DNA from: Scatomorpha sp964345235 | GTDB taxonomy: Bacteria; Bacillota; Clostridia; Oscillospirales; Oscillospiraceae | Assembly (NCBI GenBank): GCA_964345235.1 | Contig: CAYFQE010000006.1 | Coordinates: 3,653 to 67,652 of the forward strand | Length of the DNA: 64,000 nucleotides | Direction: 5' to 3' | Shown here: positions 7,890 to 16,580 of the stretch, in pieces | Layout of the letters: the number at the start of each line of letters is the position of its first letter | Position numbering within the stretch: position 1 is the first letter of the stretch | Program-made: the position numbers and the translations under genes | Notes under the pieces: generated by a model | What the model saw: the letters and a program-made list of their open reading frames with translations, nothing else | Told to the model about the DNA's origin: nothing | Databases searched by the model: none

Positions 7890-8589
7890 GATACTTGAAG
7901 TTAAAGGATTATGCGTAAGCTACGGCGGAATTAAAGCCGTCAGAGAGCTCGATTTCCATGTGAACAGGGGAGAGATAGTAAGCTTAATCGGCACGAACGG
8001 AGCGGGAAAAAGCTCGACCTTAAGGGCAATTTCCGGTTTAGTCAAGACTGAGGCGGGCAGTGTTAAATTCGAATCCGAGGAAATAGTCGGCAAAAGCCCC
8101 GATGTTATAGTCGGAAAGGGTATAACCATGGTGCCCGAAGGCAGAAAGATTTTCCCCGACCTCACCGTTTACGAAAATCTTAAACTGGGAGCATATCTCA
8201 GAAAAGACAGTATTAAAGATGACCTAAAGCGCTGTTTCGAACTCTTCCCAAGACTTGAAGAGAGAGAATGGCAGGAGGGCGGTACGCTCTCGGGCGGCGA
8301 ACAGCAGATGCTGGCAGTGGCCAGAGCGCTTATGAGCAGGCCGAAGCTGCTTATGATGGACGAGCCCTCGCTCGGTCTTGCCCCTATGATTGTCAGCGAT
8401 ATTTTCAATATAATAAAGCGAATTAACGAAAGTGGAGTCACAATACTTCTCATCGAACAAAATGCGAATATGGCGCTTAAAATCGCGGACAGAGCTTATG
8501 TATTGGAAAGCGGCGAGGCCACAATGAAAGGCACGGGCGAAGAACTTCTGCATGACGAAAAGGTTATCTCGGCATACCTTGGAGGTTAA
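7879..8589 (+). CDS. livF: Branched-chain amino acid ABC transporter ATP-binding protein LivF
   Basis: Second ABC ATPase of the importer (236 aa). Walker A GTNGAGKS (residues about 38-45), MVPEGRKIFPDLTVYENL, signature LSGGEQQMLAVARAL, Walker B LLMMDEPSLGL and LIEQNANMAL are the standard LivF set. The start at 7879 (MSNKILEV) was chosen over an in-frame ATG nine codons upstream, because it has AGGAAA before it, overlaps livG by only 11 nt and matches the usual N terminus. Last gene of the operon, followed by a terminator. Confidence 0.95.
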   Translation: MSNKILEVKGLCVSYGGIKAVRELDFHVNRGEIVSLIGTNGAGKSSTLRAISGLVKTEAGSVKFESEEIVGKSPDVIVGKGITMVPEGRKIFPDLTVYENLKLGAYLRKDSIKDDLKRCFELFPRLEEREWQEGGTLSGGEQQMLAVARALMSRPKLLMMDEPSLGLAPMIVSDIFNIIKRINESGVTILLIEQNANMALKIADRAYVLESGEATMKGTGEELLHDEKVISAYLGG

Positions 8590-8624
8590 CATAATATAGC
8601 GATTAAATGACAGCTTAAATATTA

Positions 8625-8662
8625 AAACTCCGCTCTTATCGGTTCCGATAAGAGCGGAGTTT
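8625..8662. terminator. Bidirectional terminator between livF and the MFS gene
   Basis: A perfect 18-bp stem (8625-8642 with 8645-8662, arm AAACTCCGCTCTTATCGG) has a 2-nt loop. The A/T ends of the stem serve both converging genes. Confidence 0.85.
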
Positions 8663-8679
8663 CTATGCATTAAACTATG

Positions 8680-10212
8680 TCAATCCAAAGCGTCAAAAAC
8701 CTCGATAGAGGGTTTAACAGGCGCGGGCTTGTTGTCTCCGTGTTTTGTAAGACTCATTGTGAAGAATGCGAGAGCAACAAAGATTGCGCCGTAGGGGAAG
8801 AGGGTGAGGAAGCTCACTTTGTCCATAAGCATTCCCGAAATTATCGGAGTTACAGTCTGTGCGGCCATGCTTGCTGTGTAATAAAAGCCTGTATATCTTC
8901 CTACATTCCCGCCTTTGGCGAGTTCAACTACCATGGGATAGCTGTTTACATTTATAGAAGCCCAGCCGATACCTGCGCTGGCAAATAAAATGTTCATTAT
9001 AATCATTGAGGTGCCAACTCTTATAAAAGAAGCAACGATAAAACTTATACTCAGTATTACTATACCGCCAAGTATAGTTTTCTTTCGTCCGAGTTTGGAT
9101 GAGACAATACCTACAGGAATAAAGGCTAAAATTGCGGTGCCGGTGGCTACCATGAGAGTGAGGTTGTAATCCAAATGTAGTACGCTGCTTGCGTATATGG
9201 AGTATTTGCTTATTACGGCGTTATAGCCGAAGAACCAAAGCACAACCGAGGCGAGTATTAAAAAGAGTGACTTTTTTTCTTCTTTCGAAAGCTCTTTATC
9301 GCCGCTTTCATCGTCATCATCGGTTTCCAAGCCAAGTCTTCGGCTTTCCTCTTCCATTTCGTTAACGAGCTTCGGTTCTTTTACCTTGAGCATAAAAATT
9401 AGAAGTGCGCCTAACATGAGCGCAGCGATAGAGGCGAAAAAGCCTCTGTAACTCATAATAGCGTTCTGTGCGGCTCCGGTTTTAAAGAGTATGCCCAACA
9501 CAAGAATCAATATTCCGCCTGCAGCACCCATCATGTTAATAACGGCGTTTGCCTTACTTCTAAGCGGTTTTATTGTAACATCGGGCATCAGCGCCACAGC
9601 GGGAGATCTGAAGGTCGCCATGGCAATTAGGATTAAAAAGAGTGTAATAACAAATAATACCAGAGGAGTTTTTGTGTTCTGTGTTACCTGATTGGCGTAG
9701 GCCTGACGAGCGGGAACAACCAGGTTTGTGTATTCGGGGTTTTTGCTCCCGTCTTCGTTAAGCATTTTTATTGAAGTAAATTCCTCTAAGGTAAATTCCT
9801 CATGAATAAAAAGAGTAGTACCGTCGGGCTTTTTAATTTCAAGATTGGCATTATAAAGAGTTTCCTGAGCCGTTGGATTGTTGGGCTCAACATCTAAAAG
9901 AAGATTTCTCTGCATGTTGTCGGCCTCTGCGAGTAAAAACAGACCGATAACAGCGGCAATTGTTCCATAGAGCACAAAAGGAGTGCGCTTTCCCATTTTG
10001 CTCTTGCACCTATCGGATATAATTCCGAAAAGCGGAAGCATAAAAAGAGCCAAAATATTGTCTAGGGCCATAATTACGCCGGACCAGCTCTGGGGCATAC
10101 CGAACTTATCGGTTAGTATCTTTGGTATGATGGTGTCATACGCTTGCCAAAATGCAGAAATCAGAAAAAAGGCAAAGCCAACGAAAAATGTTTTCTTATA
10201 ATTTAGCTTCAT
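8680..10212 (-). CDS. Major facilitator superfamily transporter (SLC45/GPH-like)
   Basis: Twelve-helix secondary transporter (510 aa). The N terminus (FAFFLISAFWQAYDTIIPKIL) and PLFGIISDRCKSKMGKRTPFVL, a version of the MFS loop 2-3 motif, resemble the SLC45-like sugar carriers and bacterial GPH transporters. A long hydrophilic stretch at about residues 97-185, after the third helix, is probably extracytoplasmic and is an unusual insertion. A cytoplasmic acidic loop (about 305-320) separates the two six-helix halves. The substrate cannot be inferred. It is a single gene with CCGGAGGGA before its ATG. A 14-bp palindrome in its upstream region may be an operator. Confidence 0.85.
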   Translation of the reverse strand: MKLNYKKTFFVGFAFFLISAFWQAYDTIIPKILTDKFGMPQSWSGVIMALDNILALFMLPLFGIISDRCKSKMGKRTPFVLYGTIAAVIGLFLLAEADNMQRNLLLDVEPNNPTAQETLYNANLEIKKPDGTTLFIHEEFTLEEFTSIKMLNEDGSKNPEYTNLVVPARQAYANQVTQNTKTPLVLFVITLFLILIAMATFRSPAVALMPDVTIKPLRSKANAVINMMGAAGGILILVLGILFKTGAAQNAIMSYRGFFASIAALMLGALLIFMLKVKEPKLVNEMEEESRRLGLETDDDDESGDKELSKEEKKSLFLILASVVLWFFGYNAVISKYSIYASSVLHLDYNLTLMVATGTAILAFIPVGIVSSKLGRKKTILGGIVILSISFIVASFIRVGTSMIIMNILFASAGIGWASINVNSYPMVVELAKGGNVGRYTGFYYTASMAAQTVTPIISGMLMDKVSFLTLFPYGAIFVALAFFTMSLTKHGDNKPAPVKPSIEVFDALD

Positions 10213-10244
10213 GAGTCCCTCCGGAATATTTGTTTTTTTAGTTT

Positions 10245-10258
10245 CGTATTATAATACG
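10245..10258. promoter_or_regulatory. Palindrome upstream of the MFS gene
   Basis: CGTATTATAATACG is a perfect 14-bp palindrome 33 bp upstream of the MFS start and contains TATAAT. It could be a -10 element with an overlapping operator, or chance in AT-rich DNA. No convincing -35 at 17 bp was found. Confidence 0.3.
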
Positions 10259-10335
10259 ATAAAAACAAGCGGTCTTCAAGTTTAATTTGACTGTAAAAGC
10301 GGCTTGGAGTAAAATAATATTAAATAGGTGTAAAT

Positions 10336-11184
10336 ATGGGGGTGGACAATCTGAAAAATATAAGTAAAAAATTGCTTGTAGCTGGCACAGTTTTAGCGGT
10401 GGGCTCTCTTTCAGCCGTGGCTTTCATGGTTGCGCCCAAAAAAGCGGATGAAGAGCTTAAGAAGAACTTTTACGGCAGAAATATTGCCCATAGAGGCTTA
10501 CATAAACGCAGTCAAACAATACCCGAAAACTCCATAGTGTCTTTCAAGGCGGCATCCAGAATAGGCTACGGTGTCGAGCTTGATGTTCAGCTGACAAAAG
10601 ACGGAGAAGTTGTCGTCTTCCATGATGACGACTTGCAAAGAATGTGCGGAGTAAATAAGGATATCCAAGACTTCACATATCTTGAGCTTCAGGAGTTCAG
10701 ACTTCACGGCACGGAAAATAAAATTCCTCTGCTCACAGAAGCGCTTAGAGCGATAGGCAAGCAGAGGCCGGTTATAGTTGAGCTGAAAAAGTCTCGAAAA
10801 ACCAAGGAACTTGCGGCAAAGACCTATAAGATAATAACGGAAGAAGGAGCGACGGCCTGTGTGGAGAGCTTCGATCCCAGGTCTATGCGCTGGTTTAAGC
10901 GCAATGCGCCCCATATTCTTCGCGGTCAGCTAGCAATGCCGATGAAAGACTATCCTAAAACACAAGGCAAGCTTCAATCTTTCATGCTCTCCAATGTGAT
11001 GTTCAACTTCCTCTCAAGACCTCACTTTATAGCATATAAAATCGGCAAAAAACCTTTGGCCGTTAGGCTCTCCGAACTTATGGGAGCAATGAAAGTGGCA
11101 TGGACCTCAAGAGAGTGGAAGCACGAAGCTCGTAACGATATGGTAATATTCGAATACTACAGACCGGTTGTAAAATATAAATAA
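10336..11184 (+). CDS. Membrane-anchored glycerophosphodiester phosphodiesterase
   Basis: GDPD family enzyme (282 aa) that hydrolyses glycerophosphodiesters to glycerol-3-phosphate and an alcohol. A hydrophobic N-terminal segment (about residues 13-34) without a lipobox suggests a membrane anchor or uncleaved signal. The catalytic set is visible: AHRGLH, PENSIVSFKAA, then VELDVQLTKDGEVVVFHDD with the metal-binding Glu and Asp and the second catalytic His. PVIVELK and ACVESFDP follow. The start is ATG 10336; a weak AGGTG precedes it. It stands alone, followed by a strong hairpin. Confidence 0.88.
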   Translation: MGVDNLKNISKKLLVAGTVLAVGSLSAVAFMVAPKKADEELKKNFYGRNIAHRGLHKRSQTIPENSIVSFKAASRIGYGVELDVQLTKDGEVVVFHDDDLQRMCGVNKDIQDFTYLELQEFRLHGTENKIPLLTEALRAIGKQRPVIVELKKSRKTKELAAKTYKIITEEGATACVESFDPRSMRWFKRNAPHILRGQLAMPMKDYPKTQGKLQSFMLSNVMFNFLSRPHFIAYKIGKKPLAVRLSELMGAMKVAWTSREWKHEARNDMVIFEYYRPVVKYK

Positions 11185-11202
11185 ACTTGTTAAGTTCATA
11201 AA

Positions 11203-11245
11203 ACCGTGAGCGCTGCAAAATGAGATAGTTTGCAGCGCTCACGGT
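11203..11245 (+). terminator. Terminator after the glycerophosphodiesterase gene
   Basis: A perfect 17-bp stem (11203-11219 with 11229-11245, arm ACCGTGAGCGCTGCAAA) is followed by a short U-rich tail (CTTTCT). Confidence 0.8.
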
Positions 11246-11261
11246 CTTTCTGTATCTGATA

Positions 11262-11630
11262 AAACAGCGGATTATTTCCGCACTTTTCTTTACCGTTTTC
11301 AAAGAAAAAAGCGGGATGCATTCAAAACCTGAGGAAACAAGTGTTTTTCGCTATTTGTTCCTTCCTCCTTTTTCAAAGAGGAAGCGGCTCTGTTTAGAGC
11401 CGAGTGAGGATTAAGTATTAAACTAATATTATTCTTCCATATTTTACATAGTTTAAAGGTTTTCGCTACACCCATGCCCGCCCTGTGTAAGGGAGGGTGG
11501 CACGGCGTAAGCCGTGACGGGAGGGTTGACAAAAGGGAAAACGGTAGGCTTTTAGCACCAATATCCACCTGCTGTCTTAACGACAGCATCTATCCTCTTA
11601 TGTAAGAGAAAGGAAAGGATTGCAAGCCTC
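11262..11630. repeat. Hairpin-rich non-coding element, probably a dispersed repeat
   Basis: This stretch has no credible gene and is dense in inverted repeats: CCGC...GCGG with an inner TTTTCTTT/AAAGAAAA (11278-11314), CTTCCTC/GAGGAAG around 11360-11384, CGGCTCT/AGAGCCG (11385-11402) and CACGGC-GTAA-GCCGTG (11501-11516). The last lies within a GGGAGGGTGGCACGGC type sequence that I recognise as typical of MITE/REP-like elements scattered through Clostridia genomes. A 96-codon minus-strand frame across it is low-complexity and has no family features. Confidence 0.5.
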
Positions 11631-11641
11631 TGGAAAATTTA

Positions 11642-12100
11642 TCAAAAAATGCTCTCATTCACTCGAATTACGATGTGACCTTTCTCACCGCCGAAGTATT
11701 CTTTTGCGATGTCGTCATCGGCTAAAAACACACGCTCGCCTGTCGTCTTGTCGGCGACAAGTTTTTCAAGCTGGGCTTCCGTCAGAAGATTCTTTATAAG
11801 GGTTTCCAAGTCCTTAAGCTGTTCCTCGCTGAAGGCGTTGACAGAAGCGAGCTCAACAACATCGCCCTCTATTCCTATAACAATCCACGCCGTGCCGTTA
11901 ATAAACACCTTTTCGCCGATAAACTTTACACTGAGAATTCTTATCGGCTCATCCGTTTTCATGTTCGCCCATGGCGCATAGTATTTAATCCAGCCCGATG
12001 TCAGATTTCTCGTACCTAATGTGCTCTTAAAGGCTCTGCTTATCTGCGGCTTTGCAAAAACTGGGCAAAAAAGAGCGTTGCAAGTCAGCTCATTTTGCAA
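11642..12100 (-). CDS. Hypothetical protein, possibly a 5'-truncated gene remnant
   Basis: I do not recognise this product. The frame is open for 152 codons. Its only upstream start (TTG 12100) lies inside the terminator hairpin of the preceding gene, and the first internal ATG (11962, residue 47) has no ribosome site. The C-terminal ~105 residues look like real protein: a beta-rich part (FIGEKVFINGTAWIVIGIEG), then an acidic helical part (SEEQLKDLETLIKNLL) and a beta end. The residues before Met47 (TSGWIKYYAPWANM) also look protein-like, which suggests that a longer gene lost its 5' end. The adjacent structured repeat at 11262-11630 supports rearrangement here. Confidence 0.4.
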   Translation of the reverse strand: MQNELTCNALFCPVFAKPQISRAFKSTLGTRNLTSGWIKYYAPWANMKTDEPIRILSVKFIGEKVFINGTAWIVIGIEGDVVELASVNAFSEEQLKDLETLIKNLLTEAQLEKLVADKTTGERVFLADDDIAKEYFGGEKGHIVIRVNESIF

Positions 12101-12105
12101 CGCTC
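12067..12105 (-). terminator. Terminator of the AAA-HAD operon
   Basis: An 11-bp stem (12073-12083 with 12095-12105, arm GAGCGTTGCAA) is followed on the minus strand by six U (12072-12067), right after the HAD gene. Confidence 0.88.
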
Positions 12106-12116
12106 CGATGTTTTAT

Positions 12117-12944
12117 TTATAATTTTTCGGCTAGAATCTCGTCAAGCTCTTTAACATCCTTAAGAACATAATTGGGCTTAGTTTCGGATTTTTCCAGTAT
12201 CTCCTCGTCGGTTTCGCCCGACATCACCAAAACAGATACGGAACCTGCGTTCACGGCCACGGCGATATCGGTATAAAGCCTGTCGCCCACAGCGCAAATA
12301 TACTCGTTCGGCACGCCTGTTATCTTGCTCACACTGTCGAGCATGCTTCTGTTCGGCTTGCCTATATAAAAAGGCTTAACACCGGTCGAAGCGGTGAGCA
12401 GGGCGCAGATGCTTCCGCAGTCGGGTAGCACCTCATTCTGAGGCATGGGGCAGACCCAATCGGGATTTGCGGCAATAAACACAGCGCCGCGCCTTAAAAG
12501 CCTTACGGCTATCTCCAGCTTTTTATATGTGAGTTCCGTATCGAAGCCCACGCAGACAATCTCGGTGTCGTCTGAATCTGAAAGCTCCACGCCGTAAGAT
12601 ATGAGCTCTCTCTCGAAAGCCTTTGTGCCCACGGGGAATACCTTCTTGCCCTTGTGTTCGGAATTTAAATAGATGCCGGTGGCCATTCCCGAAGTAAAAA
12701 CATTTTCAGCCTCACAGGGGAAACCCAAACGCCTAAGTCTTTCGATATAGTCAACGCCCGCTCTGGATGAGTTATTGGTGAGATAAATATATCCCAGACC
12801 TCTTTTACTCAGATTATTGACAAATTCTATTGCGCCGGGAATAACTTCGTCACCCAGATAGAGTGTTCCGTCCATGTCCAGAACAAACAAGCGACAGTCG
12901 TAAAGCCTGTTGTAATCAGCTTTAGGTTTTTTTCTCAAATTCAT
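12117..12944 (-). CDS. HAD-IIA family sugar-phosphatase (NagD-like)
   Basis: HAD superfamily hydrolase, class IIA (275 aa), probably a cytosolic phosphatase for small phosphorylated metabolites. The motifs are motif I LDMDGTLYLG near residue 25, motif II LTNNSS, the capping domain, motif III Lys in FYIGKPNRSM, and motif IV AVGDRLYTDIAVAVNAG. I place the start at ATG 12944 (MNLRKKPKADY), close behind CGGAG. An in-frame ATG at 12983 would add a Lys-rich stretch with no ribosome site. It overlaps the AAA+ gene by 23 nt, so translation is coupled. Confidence 0.88.
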   Translation of the reverse strand: MNLRKKPKADYNRLYDCRLFVLDMDGTLYLGDEVIPGAIEFVNNLSKRGLGYIYLTNNSSRAGVDYIERLRRLGFPCEAENVFTSGMATGIYLNSEHKGKKVFPVGTKAFERELISYGVELSDSDDTEIVCVGFDTELTYKKLEIAVRLLRRGAVFIAANPDWVCPMPQNEVLPDCGSICALLTASTGVKPFYIGKPNRSMLDSVSKITGVPNEYICAVGDRLYTDIAVAVNAGSVSVLVMSGETDEEILEKSETKPNYVLKDVKELDEILAEKL

Positions 12945-14409
12945 CATCTCCGTTCGCTTTTTCTTCTTTATTATCATCGTCACTGCGATTTTTCTTCAAA
13001 AAGATGTCCTCGGGAATCAAAGTCATAAGCTCTTCTCTCGTGGGTTTTTCGATAGCCGCCACGCGGTTCGAGTGATTTACAATACTGTCTTCAAAGATAT
13101 TGCGAACCTCTCTTCCGTTTGCAAAGTTTTCCCCGCGATTCTCGTACATAATGTCAAGCTCCTTCTTAAAAGCCTCTTCGGCATCATCGGAAAGCTTATA
13201 CATATTCTTTTTGCACTGTAAGTTAAAAATACCGAAGAGCTCTTCGCCCGTGTAGTCGGGGAAGTGCAGGAATTTGTTGAAGCGGGATTTAAGTCCCGGA
13301 TTCGAATCCAAAAAAATCTCCATCGGCTTATCATATCCGGCGACGATTACGATGAGGTCATCTCTGTTGTCTTCCATAGCCTTCAGAAGAGTTTCGATAG
13401 CCTCGCGGCCAAAGTCGTTCTCTCCGCCCAAAGCCAGAGAATAGGCCTCGTCTATAAATAAAACGCCGCCCAGCGCCGACTTTATTACTTCCTGGGTTTT
13501 TAGGGCGGTCTGTCCGACATAGCCTGCCACTAAGCCCGATCTGTCAACTTCTACAAGCTGTCCTTCGCGTAAAACACCCATGGCGGCATAAATCCCGCCC
13601 ATAAGTCTGGCGACCGTGGTTTTTCCCGTGCCGGGATTTCCCATGAATACCATGTGCAGAGAAAGAGGTGGAACCTTGAGCTCCTGCGATTTTCTGAGGT
13701 TGCGCACTTTTATAAGATTAATTAAACTTTTTACATCCTTCTTAATGTCGTGCAAGCCGATAAGACTGTCGAGTTCTTCGAGCATTTCGTCTAAGTTCGG
13801 CTTTTCCTCGGGCTTCTTTTCCTCGGCGGCTTTCTGAGTTTCCTCTTTTTTGCCGCCGCCCTCTCCCTGAGTTCCTTTTTGCGCAATAGGGGGGCCGGGA
13901 CTTGTCACGAACTCGATGGGATTTAGACCGGGCTTCGATTTCCTTACGCCGGATGAATCACACACGGCATTAAGTCTGTCGGCGCAGTCGGTAATAAATC
14001 TTGCCTCATAGTCCGAAACCTCGTCATCTACGGCGGCAAGATAAAGCAGAATGTTTGTAAGCGCTCTCACAAAAACTCTGGAGTTGTCTTTGCCTGTGGC
14101 GGCATCGTTTTCCGCCAGCGTCCAAAAAAACAAAGGAGGCAAAATTTCCTTGGAATGCGCTATTTCATTTGTAAGTTCCCAAAGAAGCTTTGTCTTAGGC
14201 TTTCTGCCTCGTGAATAAAGAGCATTTATGCTGTCAACATGCTTTTGGCTTATTGATGGAGAGTTTTTCCAAAGCCTAAGCACACAAGACTCCACAAAAT
14301 CATCCAGTTTTGCGGCATGTTCACGGCCTGCAACAGAGTAGAACGCCTCGGTATTTGCAACATAAACCCGGTGCAGTTCCTCGGGGGAGCGATATAAATT
14401 ACTGGGCAT
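12922..14409 (-). CDS. AAA+ ATPase of the CbbX/SpoVK family
   Basis: Cytosolic AAA+ ATPase (495 aa). The ATPase domain starts near residue 205 (LDSLIGLHDIKKDVKSLINL): Walker A MGNPGTGKTTVAR, pore loop and sensor region (VAGYVGQTA), Walker B GVLFIDEAYSL, sensor 1 IVIVAGYD, arginine finger region NPGLKSRFNKF and sensor 2 NGREVRNIFE. This is the set seen in SpoVK and Rubisco activase CbbX. The first ~190 residues are alpha-helical and resemble no domain I know; a Glu/Lys/Pro-rich linker (about 165-195) joins them to the ATPase. SpoVK acts late in sporulation in Bacillus, but the family is broad, so the role here is open. Confidence 0.85.
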   Translation of the reverse strand: MPSNLYRSPEELHRVYVANTEAFYSVAGREHAAKLDDFVESCVLRLWKNSPSISQKHVDSINALYSRGRKPKTKLLWELTNEIAHSKEILPPLFFWTLAENDAATGKDNSRVFVRALTNILLYLAAVDDEVSDYEARFITDCADRLNAVCDSSGVRKSKPGLNPIEFVTSPGPPIAQKGTQGEGGGKKEETQKAAEEKKPEEKPNLDEMLEELDSLIGLHDIKKDVKSLINLIKVRNLRKSQELKVPPLSLHMVFMGNPGTGKTTVARLMGGIYAAMGVLREGQLVEVDRSGLVAGYVGQTALKTQEVIKSALGGVLFIDEAYSLALGGENDFGREAIETLLKAMEDNRDDLIVIVAGYDKPMEIFLDSNPGLKSRFNKFLHFPDYTGEELFGIFNLQCKKNMYKLSDDAEEAFKKELDIMYENRGENFANGREVRNIFEDSIVNHSNRVAAIEKPTREELMTLIPEDIFLKKNRSDDDNKEEKANGDDEFEKKT

Positions 14410-14456
14410 TTAACGGCCTCCTATGATGATTTATCTAAACAAAAGACTTTTCAGTG

Positions 14457-14485
14457 ATTATATAATACACGGTAAATATAAACAA
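14457..14485 (-). promoter_or_regulatory. Promoter of the AAA-HAD operon
   Basis: On the minus strand TTGTTT (14485-14480), a 17-bp spacer and TATAAT (14462-14457) lie about 50 nt upstream of the AAA+ start. Confidence 0.6.
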
Positions 14486-14555
14486 GTTGTTAAAAGAGAT
14501 TTAAAAAGCTGTTTATTAAGCCGTTAAAAGAAGAGCTGTTCCGCTTACGGAATTC

Positions 14556-14583
14556 TTGAAAAAGATGATTTCTATGCTATAAT
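14556..14583 (+). promoter_or_regulatory. Promoter of htpG
   Basis: TTGAAA (14556-14561), a 16-bp spacer and TATAAT (14578-14583) lie about 60 nt upstream of the htpG start. No CIRCE-type or CtsR-type operator was seen around it. Confidence 0.6.
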
Positions 14584-14641
14584 AATAGACTAGTTAATTA
14601 TGAACTTTGTGTTCATTATATAAATTATGCGGAGGAATAAA

Positions 14642-16558
14642 ATGTCAAAAAAAGAATTCAAATCCGAATCCAAAAAAATTCTCGAACTTATGATCAACTC
14701 AATCTATACGCACAAGGAGATATTCTTAAGGGAAATTATATCCAACGCTTCCGATGCGATAGACAAGCTTTGCTATCTCTCTCTTACAGATGAAAAGGTC
14801 GGACTTTCAAGAGACGACTTTGAAATACTTATAAAAACAGACCCCGTAAGGCGCGAGATTACCGTCAGCGATAACGGTATAGGAATGACGGACGAGGACA
14901 TGGAACAGAACCTCGGAGTTATTGCCCTCAGTGGCTCGGGAGAATTTAAAAAGAATCTTGACGACACTACAATGGAAGCAAATGCGGTTGACATAATCGG
15001 TCAATTCGGAGTCGGGTTTTATTCCGCCTTTATGGTTGCCGACAAGGTTACGGTAATCTCAAAAAAATACGGCTCCGATAAGGCCTATAAATGGGAGGCC
15101 GAGGGCACAGACGGCTATACCGTCACAGAGGCAGAGCGCGAGAGTGTCGGTACCGACATAATAATGCGTATAAAAGCCGATACCGAAGATGAGAGATTCA
15201 CGGATTATTTGCAGGCTTGGAAAATAATGCACCTCGTCACAAAATACTCCAACTATGTCCGCTGGCCGATTAAAATGGATGTAGAACTTCCCGAAAAAGT
15301 TGCAACCGGAGAAAAAGACGAACAGGGAAGAAACCTCTACGACACGGTAATGAAGACCGAGCGCGAGACCCTTAACAGCATGATACCAATTTGGCAGCGC
15401 AGCAAGTCCGAGGTCTCCGACGAGGACTGCGTGGAGTTTTACAAAGAACAATTCCACGATATGGATGATCCGGCTGCCGTTATCAGGGTAAACGCAGAGG
15501 GCAGAGTTTCTTACAAAGCCTTGCTTTTTATACCGACCAGAAGACCTATAAGCTATATGAGTGCGAACTTCGAGCCCGGCCTCAAGCTTTACAGCTCGGG
15601 TGTTCTCATAATGGACAGTTGCCAGGATTTAATTGCCGAGAGCTTCTACTTTGTCCGCGGTGTTGTCGATTCGCCCGACTTAAGCCTCAACATCTCGCGC
15701 GAAATGTTGCAACACGACAGGCAGCTCAAGATAATTGCTCAGAATCTCAACAAGAGAATAAAAAATGAGCTTGTTAAGATGCTGGAACAGGATAGACCTA
15801 AGTACGAAGAGCTTTTCGAAAACTTCGGAAAGCAGATTAAATACGGCGCAATAGCTAACCGTAGCCAAAACCTCGATTCTCTGAGAGATTTGCTTATCTA
15901 TCATGTCAGCGCAGATAAACAGAAGACCTTAAAAGAATATGTCGATTCCATGCCCGCCGAGCAGCCATTCATCTATTATGCTCTCGGTGACGATGCGGCC
16001 AAAATTGAAAAACTGCCACAGGCCGAGCTTGTACATTCAAAAGGCTATGAGCTTCTCTGCATGACAGACGAGGTTGACGAGTACATTGTAGATAACTTGA
16101 TTTCATATGAAGAAAAGAAATTCTGCAATATAGTCACTCAAGATTTGGGGATTATCTCGGAAGAGAGCAAAGAAGAGCTCGAGAAAAAAGAAGAAGAATA
16201 CAAGGAACTCTTGGATTTCGCCAAGGAAAAGCTGGGCGAGAGAGTTCATGATGTGAGGATTTCAACAAGACTTGTCTCTGCGCCTGTCTGCATGTCCACC
16301 GAAGGCGGAATTACGCTTGAGATGGAGCGCTATTTCAAGAAGATGCCCGACATGGGCATGGGCGTGCCCACGGCTCAAAGAATACTTGAGTTCAACATCA
16401 ACCACCATGCGGTACAGACGCTTAAGAATACAATCGGCACAGATTCCGAAAAGGCCGAAAAGCTTGTGAACATACTTCATGCGCAGGCTCTGCTCATAGC
16501 CGGCGAGGAGCTCCAAGATCCGTCAGCTTACGCCGAAGCCGTCTGCTCACTCTTTTAA
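14642..16558 (+). CDS. htpG: Chaperone HtpG (Hsp90)
   Basis: Bacterial Hsp90 (638 aa), a dimeric cytosolic ATP-dependent chaperone. GHKL ATPase motifs are in the N domain: EIFLREIISNASDAIDKL, DNGIGMT, and GQFGVGFYSAFMVAD. The middle domain has the conserved Arg in LNISREMLQ, and the C-terminal dimerisation domain ends near residue 635. The ATG at 14642 (MSKKEFKSESKK) was chosen because GCGGAGG lies 6 nt upstream; an ATG five codons earlier overlaps that site. First gene of a long run of plus-strand genes. Confidence 0.97.
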   Translation: MSKKEFKSESKKILELMINSIYTHKEIFLREIISNASDAIDKLCYLSLTDEKVGLSRDDFEILIKTDPVRREITVSDNGIGMTDEDMEQNLGVIALSGSGEFKKNLDDTTMEANAVDIIGQFGVGFYSAFMVADKVTVISKKYGSDKAYKWEAEGTDGYTVTEAERESVGTDIIMRIKADTEDERFTDYLQAWKIMHLVTKYSNYVRWPIKMDVELPEKVATGEKDEQGRNLYDTVMKTERETLNSMIPIWQRSKSEVSDEDCVEFYKEQFHDMDDPAAVIRVNAEGRVSYKALLFIPTRRPISYMSANFEPGLKLYSSGVLIMDSCQDLIAESFYFVRGVVDSPDLSLNISREMLQHDRQLKIIAQNLNKRIKNELVKMLEQDRPKYEELFENFGKQIKYGAIANRSQNLDSLRDLLIYHVSADKQKTLKEYVDSMPAEQPFIYYALGDDAAKIEKLPQAELVHSKGYELLCMTDEVDEYIVDNLISYEEKKFCNIVTQDLGIISEESKEELEKKEEEYKELLDFAKEKLGERVHDVRISTRLVSAPVCMSTEGGITLEMERYFKKMPDMGMGVPTAQRILEFNINHHAVQTLKNTIGTDSEKAEKLVNILHAQALLIAGEELQDPSAYAEAVCSLF

Positions 16559-16580
16559 AGCAAATAAATCGGAGAAATAG

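Noticed and set aside
11299..11589. Minus-strand open frame of 96 codons
   Set aside because: It runs through the hairpin-rich repeat; the sequence is low-complexity and typical of spurious frames in such elements.
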